A DNA stretch of 64,000 nt from Ceratothoa steindachneri (lineage: Eukaryota > Arthropoda > Malacostraca > Isopoda > Cymothoidae): the NCBI GenBank assembly GCA_963969495.1, contig OZ018324.1, positions 43,026,609 through 43,090,608 on the forward strand, written 5' to 3'. Numbering within the stretch: position 1 is the first letter of the stretch; every line of letters starts with the position of its first letter. The notes beneath the pieces were generated by a model. It was not told where the DNA came from, did no database searches, and saw only the letters and a list, made by a program, of their open reading frames with translations. This document shows, piece by piece, positions 46,864 through 58,309 of the stretch. Position numbers and translations under genes: made by a program.

Positions 46864-47925
46864 TGTCAGAGATGAGAGAGAGAGAAAGGGAGATAAACAA
46901 CAGACGCCTGGCGACCCTTTTTGTCTTCGCTGATTTAAGTGCGAAATCATAAGACGCTTGGGTGACCTGAACGGCCGACATCGCAGAAAGCTGCAACAAG
47001 TTTGAGAGCAGAAAAGGTCCCATCTGGAGTCCAGAACATTCTCGCGATCGTGCTAAAGGAGCGAGGCTACTCAGGTCGCCGATGGGTTGGACCCTGAAAC
47101 CCTCGTCTTTGGACAGAAGGGGGGAAACTCCATTCGACCCAACTATAAATGCTCCGGCGCCAGAGTTGAAAGGCCGTCTCCGCCATCTGCCCACCCCGTC
47201 AGTATCCTCTGCCTGCCCTCCATCAGTAGCCGCTATTAGCGTCCCGTTGGACTTTGCACAATTCTCGTAGAAACCCTTAAGCTCTGGGTATTCTAGTTTA
47301 ATTCACCTGAGTCTACCTCCTACCCGTTTCCACCCGCTCCTCAAACGCATCGCGCCCATTCTAGTTTCATGTTCTTTTCGAAAGCAAGATCTAAGTTCAT
47401 CCCGTTCGTAGTCATTGTCAAGAGACTATTATTTGAACTTTGCGCTAAAGCAAGGATTACTCCATCGGACCAAATCTCCGAGGTAATAACAATGCGCAAC
47501 TCTCCTCTGCAAGTGCTCTTTCTAGACCTCCTCCCCCCCCCCCCGCGTATTAGCCTCCATCATAGCCTCCTTTATGCTCAAGGTCATGCGAGCGACCCAC
47601 GGTCAATATTGTTGGTTTGTTTGTACTGCGACTGTCCGCGCCAAGTCTCCCCGCCCATTTTAGCCACTGAGAATCGTGTACGCCTGATGTGTATATAATT
47701 TGTTTTAAAACCCTTTTAACCTTGTAAAAGAATATAATTTGCATATTAGTAAAGTTATTTTTGTACCCGTTTTTCTATTGTCCCCGAACCTCCAAGATAG
47801 TCAATTGTTTGGCAAACCTATATTTAGTTAATTCGCACTTTGCTTGTATTATAAATCTAACACTCACATAGCCGTTCGACCTTGGCTGAGAAACGCAGAA
47901 AGGGTTATCTTGACTCTATTCTACG
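46864..47925 (+). repeat. 5' LTR of the Gmr1-like element
   Basis: It is about 1.06 kb long and matches the isolated LTR at 26414-28078 to its end near CTATTCTACGA. Visible signals are CTATAAAT at 47143-47150, a plausible TATA box, and ATTAGTAAAGTTATT near 47742, a degraded polyadenylation signal that reads AATAAAG in the 26-kb copy. The first 350 bp match the 3' LTR. Confidence 0.88.
47143..47150 (+). promoter_or_regulatory. TATA box in the 5' LTR
   Basis: CTATAAAT is kept in the same context (CATTCGACCCAACTATAAAT here, TTCGACCTCACTATAAAT in the 3' LTR). Conservation between otherwise diverged LTRs supports a promoter role. The isolated LTR at 26-28 kb has lost this segment. Confidence 0.6.
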
Positions 47926-48519
47926 AAGTATAGTAATATCTATTATATATTAAACCGGTATCAGGTTTATATGGGTTAATCTTGGCCAATCAATTGATTG
48001 AAATTGGATCAATCTATTGGTTAACCTTGGTTAAATTGTTAATTGTAAGCTAATCTTGGTTCAGGTTCTAGAGTTTGAAAAATGAGAAATAACCATTGCA
48101 TACCTACTTGCGAAGTCTATTTGTTCCCGTTCCCATTTATTTTTTTTATGAGTTGATTTTCGAGTGAACGTGTTTAACTATTCTATTTTACTAGCCCAAA
48201 TAATTGAATTGTTGTCCTTCTAGCCCTCATCTCGTGCCGTAAGTTAAAAGTATAGAATAATAGTATTATTTTTCGCATTACTATGTTAGGAATGCTGTAA
48301 CTCTCGTCTTAATCAGAGTGAAGACTAGACTACAAAAGCTATCTCGCGAGGATTTCGTTCTCCCCCCTCCGTAGGTATTCGTATTTTCGTTTGTTTAGGA
48401 AAATCATCCGCTCTCCCGTCCATGCGTAAAGGATTCCATAATTCCGTCATATCTTTGTCGTGCCTTAAGTTAATTCGTGTCGTTGTGCCTATCTCGTAAA
48501 ACCAGCGTCATTTCGTCGT

Positions 48520-49330
48520 TTGAAATTTTCAAGATACAAGGTTAGTCACTCAGTCTCAGTGACCTTCATCCAGGAGGAAGAAAGAAGAGACAAAGAAGAT
48601 AGAGAAAAGGGACGAGAAGAAAGAGAGCGAATTTGCTCTTACGAATTGGAAATGAGCAGAGCGAGCAACGAGACGCTCTCCATACACTCTTTAAGTTCTA
48701 GAATAGACGCACCACAGCCCGCGACTATAAAACTCCCCGTCTTTCGGGTCTTATCTCACTTAATTCGAAAAGATCTTTGAGGTGAACCTGTGGGACATCG
48801 AGACGGATGGCGTAGCACAATTGTTGTCCCTTTTGAGCTCGCAAGTCAGGGATATTTTTATCTCCCTCGTATCAAAGGCAACAATTAATTACTCATCGTT
48901 AAATGCCGAGTTGCTCGTCGCTTACAAAATTGTCCCGGCTATCTACCTAGCTAAATTTAGGCAATATTGCATTTAACCAAACTAGTCCTTCCAGCAGTTC
49001 GGCTACTCCCTACAGCATCATTTTAATTTTTGCATTGAAGCGTGCAAGGTGCCTCATGAATACGACACCCTGGTCGATTTCGTCCTCAAGGACCAATTTC
49101 TTGCGTTACTCCCTTCAGAAGGACCAGAGGTGCCGTACTCTCAAGGAATGCATCGAGGAGGCATACGTCTAAGCGGCTAGCCAAAACTTCTATCAAAAGA
49201 AAGGGAAGAAATCAGAACCCACATCTCGTCAATCCAAAACCAGCAAGAATAAATTTGTTCCTAATAATGAGAATAAGTTCGTTAAGGTGACTGGGCCTGC
49301 CAAACCCAAACCTCTCTTCTCGTCGGACCA
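48520..49330 (+). pseudogene. Gag remnant of the Gmr1-like element
   Basis: The + strand has PATIKLPVFRVLSHL near 48730, SLNAELLVAYKIVPAIYLAK near 48895 and a block with FNFCIEACKVPHEYDTLVDF and VLKDQFLALLPSEGPEV around 49030-49130. This is the type of helical capsid segment (W/F..L...D..L.L..FL..LP) seen in Ty3/gypsy gags. Stops and frameshifts separate the parts. A Lys-rich zone follows but no complete zinc knuckle is visible. The element starts about 600 bp upstream with an LTR and an untranslated leader (47926-48519), in which I see only GGTTAATCTTGG-type short repeats. Confidence 0.65.
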
Positions 49331-49369
49331 CCGTGATATTAAGCGCTTTTCTCTCAACTCTACCTGCTT

Positions 49370-49450
49370 GGTCGTTCTCAAGGAGGACCATCTTTTGTTA
49401 TTCCTATGGAATTCGGGGTCACGTGAGTAGCAATGTGAATCTCTCCGTCC
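49370..49450 (+). pseudogene. Possible aspartic protease trace
   Basis: A frame with DHLLLFLWNSGSRE resembles a protease active-site neighbourhood in which the DSG triad has become NSG. It lies between gag and integrase, where a protease is expected. The match is short and could be chance. Confidence 0.3.
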
Positions 49451-49451
49451 T

Positions 49452-50580
49452 TTGTGGTCTCAAGTCCATAACAAAACACGCGAATCCGTCAGAAGGAATA
49501 ATGTGATTTCCTTTCTCATCAAGGACGAACTCCTCTATCAACTGCGCACGGATGAAAACGACACCGAGTCCCGCCCACTATGTATATCACGCTCCCACGT
49601 CCCTCAAATCCTGAAAATGAGTCACTTTAGTCACACAAAGACCGCGATAGTGTCGTTCGTGCGACATTTGCCAAAAGACCCAGAAAAAGGACGGGTCAGA
49701 CCGGCGCCTTTGCAGAAGGGGCCACTAATCTCTGAACCCTTCTCCTGAGTAGTTATCGACCTAATTCGACCGATCCATCCGCCATTTAGCGAAAGTCATA
49801 ATTACGTTTTAACGGTTGTAGACTTTGCCACTCGATTCCCCAAGATCGTGTCTTTCAGAAAATCGATAGCATCTCCTGCGCCGAAGCACTTATTTCCATC
49901 TTTTCCCGTGTGCACCTGCCTAAAGAAATCCTCTCGAATTGTGGTTGTCTATTCACCTCCGAATTAATGGAGCACGTTTGTAAATTATTAATGATCAAGC
50001 CCCTGTTTACCATTCCTTTTCACCCGATTTGGAATGGAATGTGGGAGAGAATAAATGGAAGCCTCAAAGCCATTCTCAGAAAGTTGCGTGCAGATCAGCC
50101 AACTGAATAGCCCTGCTTCCTTCCGGTACCCCTCTTTGCCTACCATGAAATCCCCTATCGTACATTAGGATTCGCCCCCTTTGACCTTTTATATAGTAGA
50201 AACATCAGAGGCCCCCTAAGTATTCCAAAGGAACTTTATTCGAATAAAAAAGTGAATCAAAATATCCAGACTTCTTACTCGTATCTACTGGAATTAAGAA
50301 CGAGGCCGGAAAAGTTCGCGGAAATTGCGTATTAGAACGCCAACATCAATTTTGAAAAGTATAAGACATACTTCGATTGCGAGTCCAAAGAAAAAAAAAA
50401 TTAACCTCAAAGGAGTTTTAGTTCTCCTCCCTACGGACAACAAATTGTTGAGCCAGTGGAAGGGCCCCTACCACATCAACGATAAACGAGAAGCGTGGCC
50501 CCATCAATTACCTTATTGAAACCCCCAGGGAAAGAAAGCTTTCCATGTTAATATGCTTAAGCAGTACCACCGGCGCGCGA
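49452..50580 (+). pseudogene. Integrase of the Gmr1-like element
   Basis: The first open frame (49452-49748) holds the region before the core. After a stop the catalytic core starts with VVIDLIRPIHPPFSESHNYV and LTVVDFATRFPKIVSF, with the first Asp preserved. The 49910-50110 frame carries PKEILSNCGCLFTSELMEHV, where the second catalytic Asp (normally SDxG) is Asn, and PIWNGMWERINGSLKAILRK with the catalytic Glu. At 50440-50580 frames give WKGPYHIND and KAFHVNMLKQYHRRANF, the GPY/F-type C-terminal module of Ty3/gypsy integrases. It would insert the cDNA. Its place before RT is the unusual point. Confidence 0.88.
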
Positions 50581-50794
50581 ACTTTAACCGGATAGCTGCA
50601 ATCGACGAAGAATCTCCCATGGAATCTTGCTACCTCCTGAACCCCTTGTGCATAATCCAAGTCACCTGCGTGGAGCAAGACAAGGAATACCCGTGCATAT
50701 CTTGCCCGACTTTAATAATTCACCGCCTGTGGAAATTAAGATATGCGACCAGCTATCATCTCTTCAAAAGGATCAACCTTAAGCGCTCCTGAGT

Positions 50795-51642
50795 CGTTTT
50801 TGATGACGTGATCACCAAGATGTCCAGTTGTGCTACCCACTTTAAGAAACATATCCAACTAACTATCCTAGAACCCATCCGTTCCAACCCGTATCTCCTG
50901 CGTATACACCTCCGGAACACAATTTGGCAATTAGCCGCGTCAAGTGCCACTTCGCTTTTTACACTATTTATTACTTCGGCTTCCATATCGGAAATAATCG
51001 GTTAGCCCCCAGCAAGAAAAGATCCGGGCCATCATGTGCATGCCTTTGCCCACTAACAAAAAGGAGTTGCGATCTTTCATAGGCCCTGTATTGTTCTATT
51101 GTCGCTTCATACCTATCCCTCTGAATATCTCCGCCTCCCTCTGCGAGCAATTAAAGAACAATGCCCCCAAACGCCTCGAATGGACGCTATTTTCGACTCA
51201 CAGCTTTATTCAGCTGAAGGAGAAGTTAGCATCGGCTCATATCATCCACCTCCCTAAATCGGACAAACTGTTTGGCATTCGCACCGACGGCAGTTATGAC
51301 GGTATAGGATGTGTCCTCCTCCAGTATGAGAATAACGGCAAAAGTTTACCCATCGCGTACGCAAGCAGAAAATTAATCTCACGAGAGAAAAATTATGCGG
51401 TAATTGAGAGAGAGGTACTTGCTATCATTTGGAGAATCTTTAAATTTCGAATCTTTTTATTTGGCAAGAAATTTGTAGTGGAAACGGACCACAAACCTCT
51501 ATCATACCTAAGTAAAGTCAAGAATAATAACTGGAGCTTGTTCCTCCAGGAATTCCAATTCCGCATTGTTTATTTAAAAGGCACCGATAAAGGTATGGCT
51601 GATAGTTTAAGTAGAAACCCGATAGATCCTTTTCCAAACTAA
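50795..51642 (+). pseudogene. RT end and RNase H of the Gmr1-like element
   Basis: An FDDVI motif near 50797 may be what is left of the RT active-site block. In the next frame AISRVKCHFAFYTIYYFGFH and IGNNRLAPSKK correspond to the RT thumb (KCxF..-YLGH-I). The frame 51034-51642 then runs open with NKKELRSFIGPVLFYCRFIP and RNase H blocks: GIRTDGSYDGIGCVLLQ (Asp), YAVIEREVLAIIWRI (Glu), FVVETDHKPLSYLSK (Asp) and MADSLSRNP at the end. The RT fingers and most of the palm, perhaps 150 codons, are missing between the integrase end and 50795. A short spacer separates the stop from the 3' LTR. Confidence 0.9.
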
Positions 51643-51995
51643 TTCCGAGCCATTTCCTTTCTTTGATCCATATATTAATTTTTTTTCATAAAATTAATTT
51701 CTATATTGAACCATAAAATAAGGAAACGCGTATCCATCACTTAATGGTCTCCTAGAGCAAAAATATATCCTTAGGCAACCATGCCGTAGCATTATATAAA
51801 TTGTGTATATGTAAGATGCACCTCCATATCCCCCACTAGTTCAACTATTTTGTAATTTAGTTCCAATTTGAAAATTGTTCTAAGGTATTCTCAACTTTAT
51901 TCGCTATTGCAATGCAATTTTAAGTTATATTCTCCCGCATTAATCATGTTCCAACCTCATTTCTTCCCTTGAAGTTCCATCTGGTGATGGAGGAG

Positions 51996-52365
51996 TGTCA
52001 GAGATCAGAGAGGGTGAGGGGGACGCAATCTGTAGCTCCTTCAATGGAGAAAGAGACAACAAACACCTGTTCGACCCTTTTTGTCTGCGCTAATGGAAGT
52101 GGAAGATAATGAGACGCCGTGGTGAGCTGAAAGGCCGCCATCGTAGAAAGCCACGGCAAGTTTGAGAGCTCAATAGGTCCCATGTGGAGTCAGAGAATGT
52201 TTCGTCTCGTCGACTTAGGAACCTTCTCGCAATTGTGTTAAAAGGACGAGACTACTCTCTCCTGCCGATGCCTCGGAGCCTGGAACCCCTCCTTTCGGAC
52301 GGAGGGGGTAAAACTCTATTCGACCTCACTATAAATCCTCCGGGGCCAGAGTTAGAAGCCCTCAT
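51996..52365 (+). repeat. 3' LTR of the Gmr1-like element, truncated
   Basis: It matches the first 310-370 bp of the 5' LTR, including AAGTTTGAGAGC, GGTCCCAT and the TATA context CACTATAAATCCTCCGG. It stops near 52365, where a PLE reading frame begins (DLESLFTTVPTEETINI). The missing LTR part is not found downstream, so it was deleted or lost with the PLE insertion. Confidence 0.85.
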
Positions 52366-53896
52366 TGGACTTAGAAAGCCTCTTCACAACCGTACCCACC
52401 GAAGAAACAATAAACATAATAATTGACGAAGTATATAAAAACTCGAACAAACCTGCTCCTAAATTAGACCCAAACATATTGAAGAATCTTTTGAAGGCGT
52501 GCACAATGGAAGCACCATTTCACGCACCTAACTGAAAACTCTTCAAACAAATTAACGGAGTTGCAATGGGCTCACTACTCGGAACCACTTTTGAAAACTT
52601 CTACATGGGTCACCTAGAAACAGAAATATTGACGGAGAATCATCTCAAACCTCCAACCTACTGCCCGTTTCGTTGACGATATATATCTTGTAATTTAAGA
52701 TGTAAATCTACTGAAAAGACTTAAAACAAGAATAAAACAGCACTCTGTACTAAAATTTACGTATAAACTCAATTCTAACGGAAAATTACCGTTCCTTGAT
52801 ATTAAAGTGAAAATAAATACACACCCAGTTATATACTAAACCACCGAATTCTGGGAATTGTCGTAATGGAGATGGCGAATGTCCAGAAAGATATAAAAAG
52901 TGTCTTAAGAACATACATTAGACGCGCATACAAATGCAGTTCGTCATGGGCATTGTTTTATAACGAAATTCAAAGAAAACAACAAGTCTTCATCAATAAA
53001 AGTTTTTAAAACACTAAGGTGGACAAAGAAACAAATACATTCCGGAAAAACTTACATGAAAATAACAATAACAAAAAAGAAGACACTAAGAAACACTCAA
53101 TAAATATCTTCTATATGAACAAAATGAGTAAATCGTATAAAATCGACGAAAGAACAATCAAGAATATTATACACCAAAATACAAAAATGTACGAATCCAG
53201 AAGAAAGGCTACAAGTCATTAGTACTCATCTCATTATCAACGACACAAGTACGAAAACAGAATTAAAAACTTCCAATGTAATTTATGAATTCACCTGTCC
53301 CTGTCCGCATGAAGATTGCAAGCTTCATAATTCAAATGAATACATTGGAATGACAACCACATCCCTATCTCGTAGACTCACCATGCATCTGCAAAACGGC
53401 GCTATCAAGAACCACTACATGCAACATGGAATTCAACTAACACGAGAAATTTTAGTACAAAACACCATTACCAAAAGGAGAAGTGACCGCACACACCTTC
53501 ATATCCTGGAAGCGATCCTTATCCACGAAGAAAAACCGAAGATTAATATTCAATTGACCGCCACCCAGCGAACCATAAAACTCTTTACGGATTAACGGTT
53601 AATAATGACCGAAATCCCATTCCCAAATGTACCTTTTCTAACTACTTCCTGTCAACCACATTCCCCCTTCTATTAATAATCTAAATTATCTTTAGTATAT
53701 AAATGTAATTTCCTTAAATGTTTAACCAGTGTAAGATGGTCAAACGTGACAGAAAGCTCACCAAGCTAAAATAAATCATGAATATCGGAACACTTATCTA
53801 TAACCTTTCGCAAGACGAAAAAAGAATAAGAAGGAAATTAGATAAGCAAAGAAAGAAGCTAATCAAGGTTCAACTAGACCTGGTCCTAAATAAAAC
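52365..53896 (+). mobile_element. Penelope-like element E, RT and GIY-YIG, degenerate
   Basis: The + strand starts within RT (SLFTTVPTEETINIIIDEVY). It continues with KLFKQINGVAMGSLLGTTFE, then RFVDDIYLVI at about 52669, with both catalytic Asp residues kept, and LKFTYKLNSNGKLPFLDIKV. The C-terminal GIY-YIG nuclease reads VIYEFTCPCPHEDCKLHNSN, EYIGMTTTSLSRRLTMHLQN and LHILEAILIHEEKPKINIQL at 53275-53560. Cys and His residues sit between the GIY and YIG parts, as in some PLE clades. Frameshifts break the middle. The 5' end is lost at the LTR. Confidence 0.9.
53779..53896 (+). pseudogene. PLE N-terminus-like start downstream of element E
   Basis: An ATG frame opens with [40 protein letters not shown] and then C. 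This basic helical pattern ending in a Leu/Cys turn resembles the start of PLE proteins rather than their end. It lies about 180 bp after the nuclease stop and runs into the TA microsatellite, where it is cut. PLEs often occur as partial tandem copies, so this may be the first part of a second copy. Confidence 0.5.
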
Positions 53897-54040
<144 letters not shown>

Positions 54041-56620
54041 GTTTCTATGCCCTAATCAGCAGAAAATAACATTGATAAAAATACAAAATAGTTTTAGTCG
54101 TTGTTACTAGCAAAAGATATGATTTTTAACTACTCAAACAAGCAGACTCAGAAGTTTCTTTCCTCATATGAAAAAAGAAATGCAATTGTTCTTTAACTTA
54201 CTCTTAAAAAACGACTCTTAGGTCTTTCTAATATTCTGAATTCATGTAAAATTCTCTCAATCTTTCATGATCACGAAGTCCGTCTTCTAAATTTTTAATT
54301 AAAAGACAAAACTTCATAAAAATGAGAATATCATTTTTTTTCTCGCTTAAAAGAAAATGCTAATATACCTTTGGTTAAGTATTTTAACACAATAGAGTGT
54401 TAAGAAGTTGGTCAGAAGGTTTCCTCTTTCCAGTAGCTATTGACTGCTTCTTAATCTAAAATAATATTTCAGCCTATTTTCCGTTATTGTATTTCATAAA
54501 ATTACTTCATATAAGTTGTTTTAACTTGTTATGCTTAGTTATCCTATGATTTGTTCATATATTTAGGTTAAAAAATCTATATATTCTTAATAATTAATAT
54601 CTACATATGATCTAAGCATAAAATAGTTAATCTAACAATAATTTGTTTTCTTTTTCTTCATATGCCATTTAGAGTCCATATAATCACTAGAAATTTTGTG
54701 CTAATGATCCATCTTTACTGCGCAAAGAATATTGCAAAAAAGATTCAGCTGTTTTAATAGAGCTTTGTCACTTTTTATTCTTTGTATAAATCTAATCTCT
54801 ATACACACATGATATAGCCTCAAAGAATATATGGATATAAACTTGCCTTTTTTGGTCATGGCTGGAGAAATGACTTGAACTTTGTAAGTGAACTTATCTT
54901 GGTTTTATAGAAAATAAATAAATGTTCCAATAAATAAATTATTAATATCCTCTTCATATGAGGTCTGTAGTGTATTTATGGTCTTCATATTTGTGAAATT
55001 TTCCAATTATTAAAATAAAAAGTAATGCTAAGCGCCACTAAATTGATATCACGTTTATAACACAAATCATTTGATCATACTCTAAAGGAAAGTAATTTGG
55101 AATCTTTCGAAACTAGAATTTTGAAAGAGAGGGTCAATTAAATAATTAAGATTCTAAATTAAGGAAAAGTTTCTATAATATTGAGTCAAATTTCTTCTCA
55201 GGGAACCAATGAAGAAAGAACGATGAATAAAGGCAGTGTTCGTGCCATATATTTCTAAGATATTGCAAAGATTTATTGCGCAGAGAAAGACGTAGGTTGC
55301 TTATAGGAGTTCGAATAATGGGTTAAGAAATCATTTAATGACCTCTACTACAAATTTTTAATCATAAATTAAATTTGCCTTGCTTTGATTGGATCCATTG
55401 TTGTTTAGGGGCGATGAAAGAGGAAGATACCGTGTTTCATATGATTCTTAGTTTTAAGCCAATAAATTTTTAGGGCGCTATCTTCCCTTTATCTGATACT
55501 GTATAGCTCTATCCGAGAGACTCAATAAGCATGATAAATCATAAATAGAGGGATGAAGCAGTATAAATATTCATAATTAATTGTCAGAATTGTACAAAAT
55601 TTATTCATCGTTGATACATTTTGAAGCAGTAACAAGTAAATTCATCCCTGAAATAGCTCATTAATGAGTATGAACAATGGAAAATATAATTTAAGGAAGC
55701 GAGAACAAACCTATAAGTTATCTTCTATAAAATATAATGGAGCAATGAAAGAAAAGTGCAATAAAGCACTATATGAATGGGAAGACGAAGAGGAAGATGA
55801 ATTGTAAGTCAGGACGTTTTCAGTAGGGGAAACAAAATTTCCTGCATAATAACCGCCCATCTCACATCACTTTTACAGCCTTTATGCAATTTAGAAGCAA
55901 ATTTCTTCAGTTCAATAATTCTCTATGACGATCTGACTTTGATCTAGCTAGAGCTTGGTTTATATGAGCATATTTCAAATGAATAACTATATAATGCTCT
56001 CAAAGCAAAGGAAGCTATTAGATAACGAGGCTTTGATCTTTTGGAAGGGATATCAAAGCATATTTAATGAACACTGCTGCTTATTACAAGCGTTGATGTA
56101 GATAGTAGTGTAATATGCCATAGGGAGACAAATTGTAAGTTTAACTTTATTCTCGACTCTTCTAGTAAAAGGTCAACTTCTACCAGCTTTATTTAAATAT
56201 ACCATCTTAGCCTAAACCTGGATATTTTTATGAATAAGGGTTATACTAGTTTTTTAGGGCTACCATTTACTACATTTTGTTGTTTTTTACCCATCTCGGG
56301 CGCTTTGGTACAAGATGAGAAGTTTTGGGTCATCGACTTCCTAGCCTTTTTCTTGACGTGTTTTTTTTCCCAATAAAATCGATCCTTCAGATTATTAGGA
56401 CTATCATGGTATTTAAGGGTCTTAGAAGAGAGGGTTGATGGGAGTATTTGGTGCAAATTTGGAGGATAGGAATTTTGAATGCTTATTGTTTTTCATTATC
56501 GCACAAGAGTTTAATGTTTACATTTAAAAAAGTTTCCTAACAATTTTAGAAAATAATAAAAATTTATATCAATTTGAAAATTTATTAAATCAGCATAGAA
56601 ACACTAGATATTTAAGTTTT
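54041..56620. other. No recognised gene; AT-rich
   Basis: Only short frames occur and no repeat array or transposon end was seen. A - strand frame at 56241-56456 is basic (KKHVKKKARKSMTQN) but has no recognised domain. Confidence 0.5.
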
Positions 56621-56628
56621 ACCCATGT

Positions 56629-57400
56629 ATGGTTGAATTTTATTTAAAAAAAAACAACTTCATAAACTCCTACCATAAATTGGCTAATATATTTTTGCCC
56701 AAATGCCCGTTTTTGTTAGTCTCCAAAGATGTACACAAACATGTGTATTTAACCTCGTTCGTAACAAATGGACTACCGATAGTGATTACACCCAAGTTAA
56801 TCAACATGTGCCGTGATTTGGCGCCAGATGGAGTATCTATATTGGTTGCTAATCATAACTCAAATCGTGGACTAGCTCCAAGGATCGAATAAAAGAATGC
56901 ACATAAATATAAAAATGACAATCACTAGTGAACCCTCAGGCACCAGGGCCAGTTCTCGTTTGGAGGATGTGGGAAGTTACCCGGTCGTTTTCTGTTTATA
57001 AACAAATCAGGGGGGTGTTGAAAAATTTCGTGGCCACTCGGTTCAGGAATGGGCAGGTGCAGGGGATGGAGAATCACCCGTTGCGCTTCAGGGATATGTG
57101 CGCGGCATTCGTCTACCCTTATGGTGCCACCCATATCTACATGTCCTAGAGTAGAGACGGCTATGTTATTATGTAAAGGCGGGAAGATGAACGATAGCGT
57201 TGTTGTGCTTGTTGGTTTGCATGATGATGAGTGTCAAGCTATTTATCTCCGCGTTTTGCCCAATGGGCTGCCAGCTCATTACGGAGCTGTGAGTCTTCTA
57301 ACCCTAATTCAAGGCCGAAATCTAAACGAGCTCTGGTTTGATATTGGGGCTTGTGTGCTATCGCCGCTGTAAGGATGAGAACAATTACGAGTATGCAATG
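56629..57400 (+). other. Unrecognised open frames in a GC-richer island
   Basis: Three + frames follow each other: 56629-56892 (87 codons, includes FVTNGLPIVITPKLINMCRD), 56928-57149 (73 codons) and 57049-57372 (107 codons, includes SVVVLVGLHDDECQAIYLRV). From about 56930 to 57450 the composition is clearly richer in GC than the AT-rich flanks. I recognise no family. The frames overlap in different phases, so this may be one broken gene or two exons of a host or transposon gene. It is kept because the composition shift needs an explanation. Confidence 0.3.
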
Positions 57401-57479
57401 TTCGCTCCTCGGATTTATATCGCGAGGAGTTTATTTATCACTCATGGAGGGGCGATACAGCGATAACCCCTTTAATCAT

Positions 57480-58250
57480 TCTAAATAAGAAATTATCACA
57501 CTTATTAAATATATTTGTCACTTTTAATAAATATTTAGCGTGAGTGACTAGAATACACTGGTCACTCTAACGGTAACATTTGGTTCATCCTGGAAATGAA
57601 GGAGTAAATAAGCTTTATTAGTCAATTAGGTCAACCAAACTTTTTAATTGTAAATTAATATTACTGAAATAATAATTTTCAGTTTGAGGAGTGATTGTCT
57701 AATTCTACTTTCGGTAATCCCTTGTTCTAGTGTTTATTTATCGATATTGATTATGGAGTTTGGGGTTGTTACTGAGATGTCTGTTGTCTGGGTAAGTATT
57801 TTGTTTTTAGAAAATTCCAGATTGCGTTTGCTTGATGTCATGAGTGAAGAAATTTAAAATTATGGGCGATAAGATAGTAATTTGGATGATTTCATTATAT
57901 ATGGTAGTGTTCGATCGTCATGTATGCACCTAAAGCAAGTGGGAATTTCTCTAATTAGATTCTATATACTAGAAAAATTAGAATATTTTGAAAATTTAAT
58001 TAATATTCATAATTAAATAACTGTAGTTTCATATATTATATATTCATTTCATGTAAAGTGAAATATTTCACACCTTTTAGCACCTTTTAGCGTATAAAAA
58101 TAAGAAATGGAATATCTTAAAATATTAGAATATTTAATTTAGTATTAAATTAAATTAATATTCAAGCAGTAGAAATAACGTGCATATTTCAGATTGCATA
58201 TTACACGCAATCAGTAGACGATCATTGACACCCTCCACAAGGACAGTGGG
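57480..58250. other. No recognised gene
   Basis: AT-rich spacer. A short direct doubling, CACCTTTTAG, occurs at 58071-58090. Nothing else is evident. Confidence 0.45.
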
Positions 58251-58309
58251 CCACGAAGGTTTTTTAATAAAGTTCAACATCTTTCCCCCATTGTTGAGTC
58301 TAGAGAGTC

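Larger units (their letters stand above)
46864..52365 (+). mobile_element. Gmr1-like LTR retrotransposon with integrase upstream of RT
   Basis: Direct repeats starting TGTCAGAGAT stand at 46864 and 51996, both on the + strand, 5.1 kb apart. Between them lie, in this order on the + strand, gag remnants, a possible protease, integrase with a GPY/F-type end, the end of RT, and RNase H. In normal Ty3/gypsy elements integrase comes last. The reversed order is known from Gmr1-type elements. Because the LTR pair encloses all domains in one orientation, a single element explains the order better than two overlapping insertions. The 3' LTR is cut at about 52365 by a PLE. All domains are broken. Confidence 0.85.

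Noticed and set aside
49452..51642. Two separate gypsy insertions in tandem as the cause of the integrase-before-RT order
   Set aside because: Only one LTR pair brackets the whole set, no LTR lies between integrase and RNase H, and all parts are on the same strand in a compact arrangement. It remains the main alternative to test.
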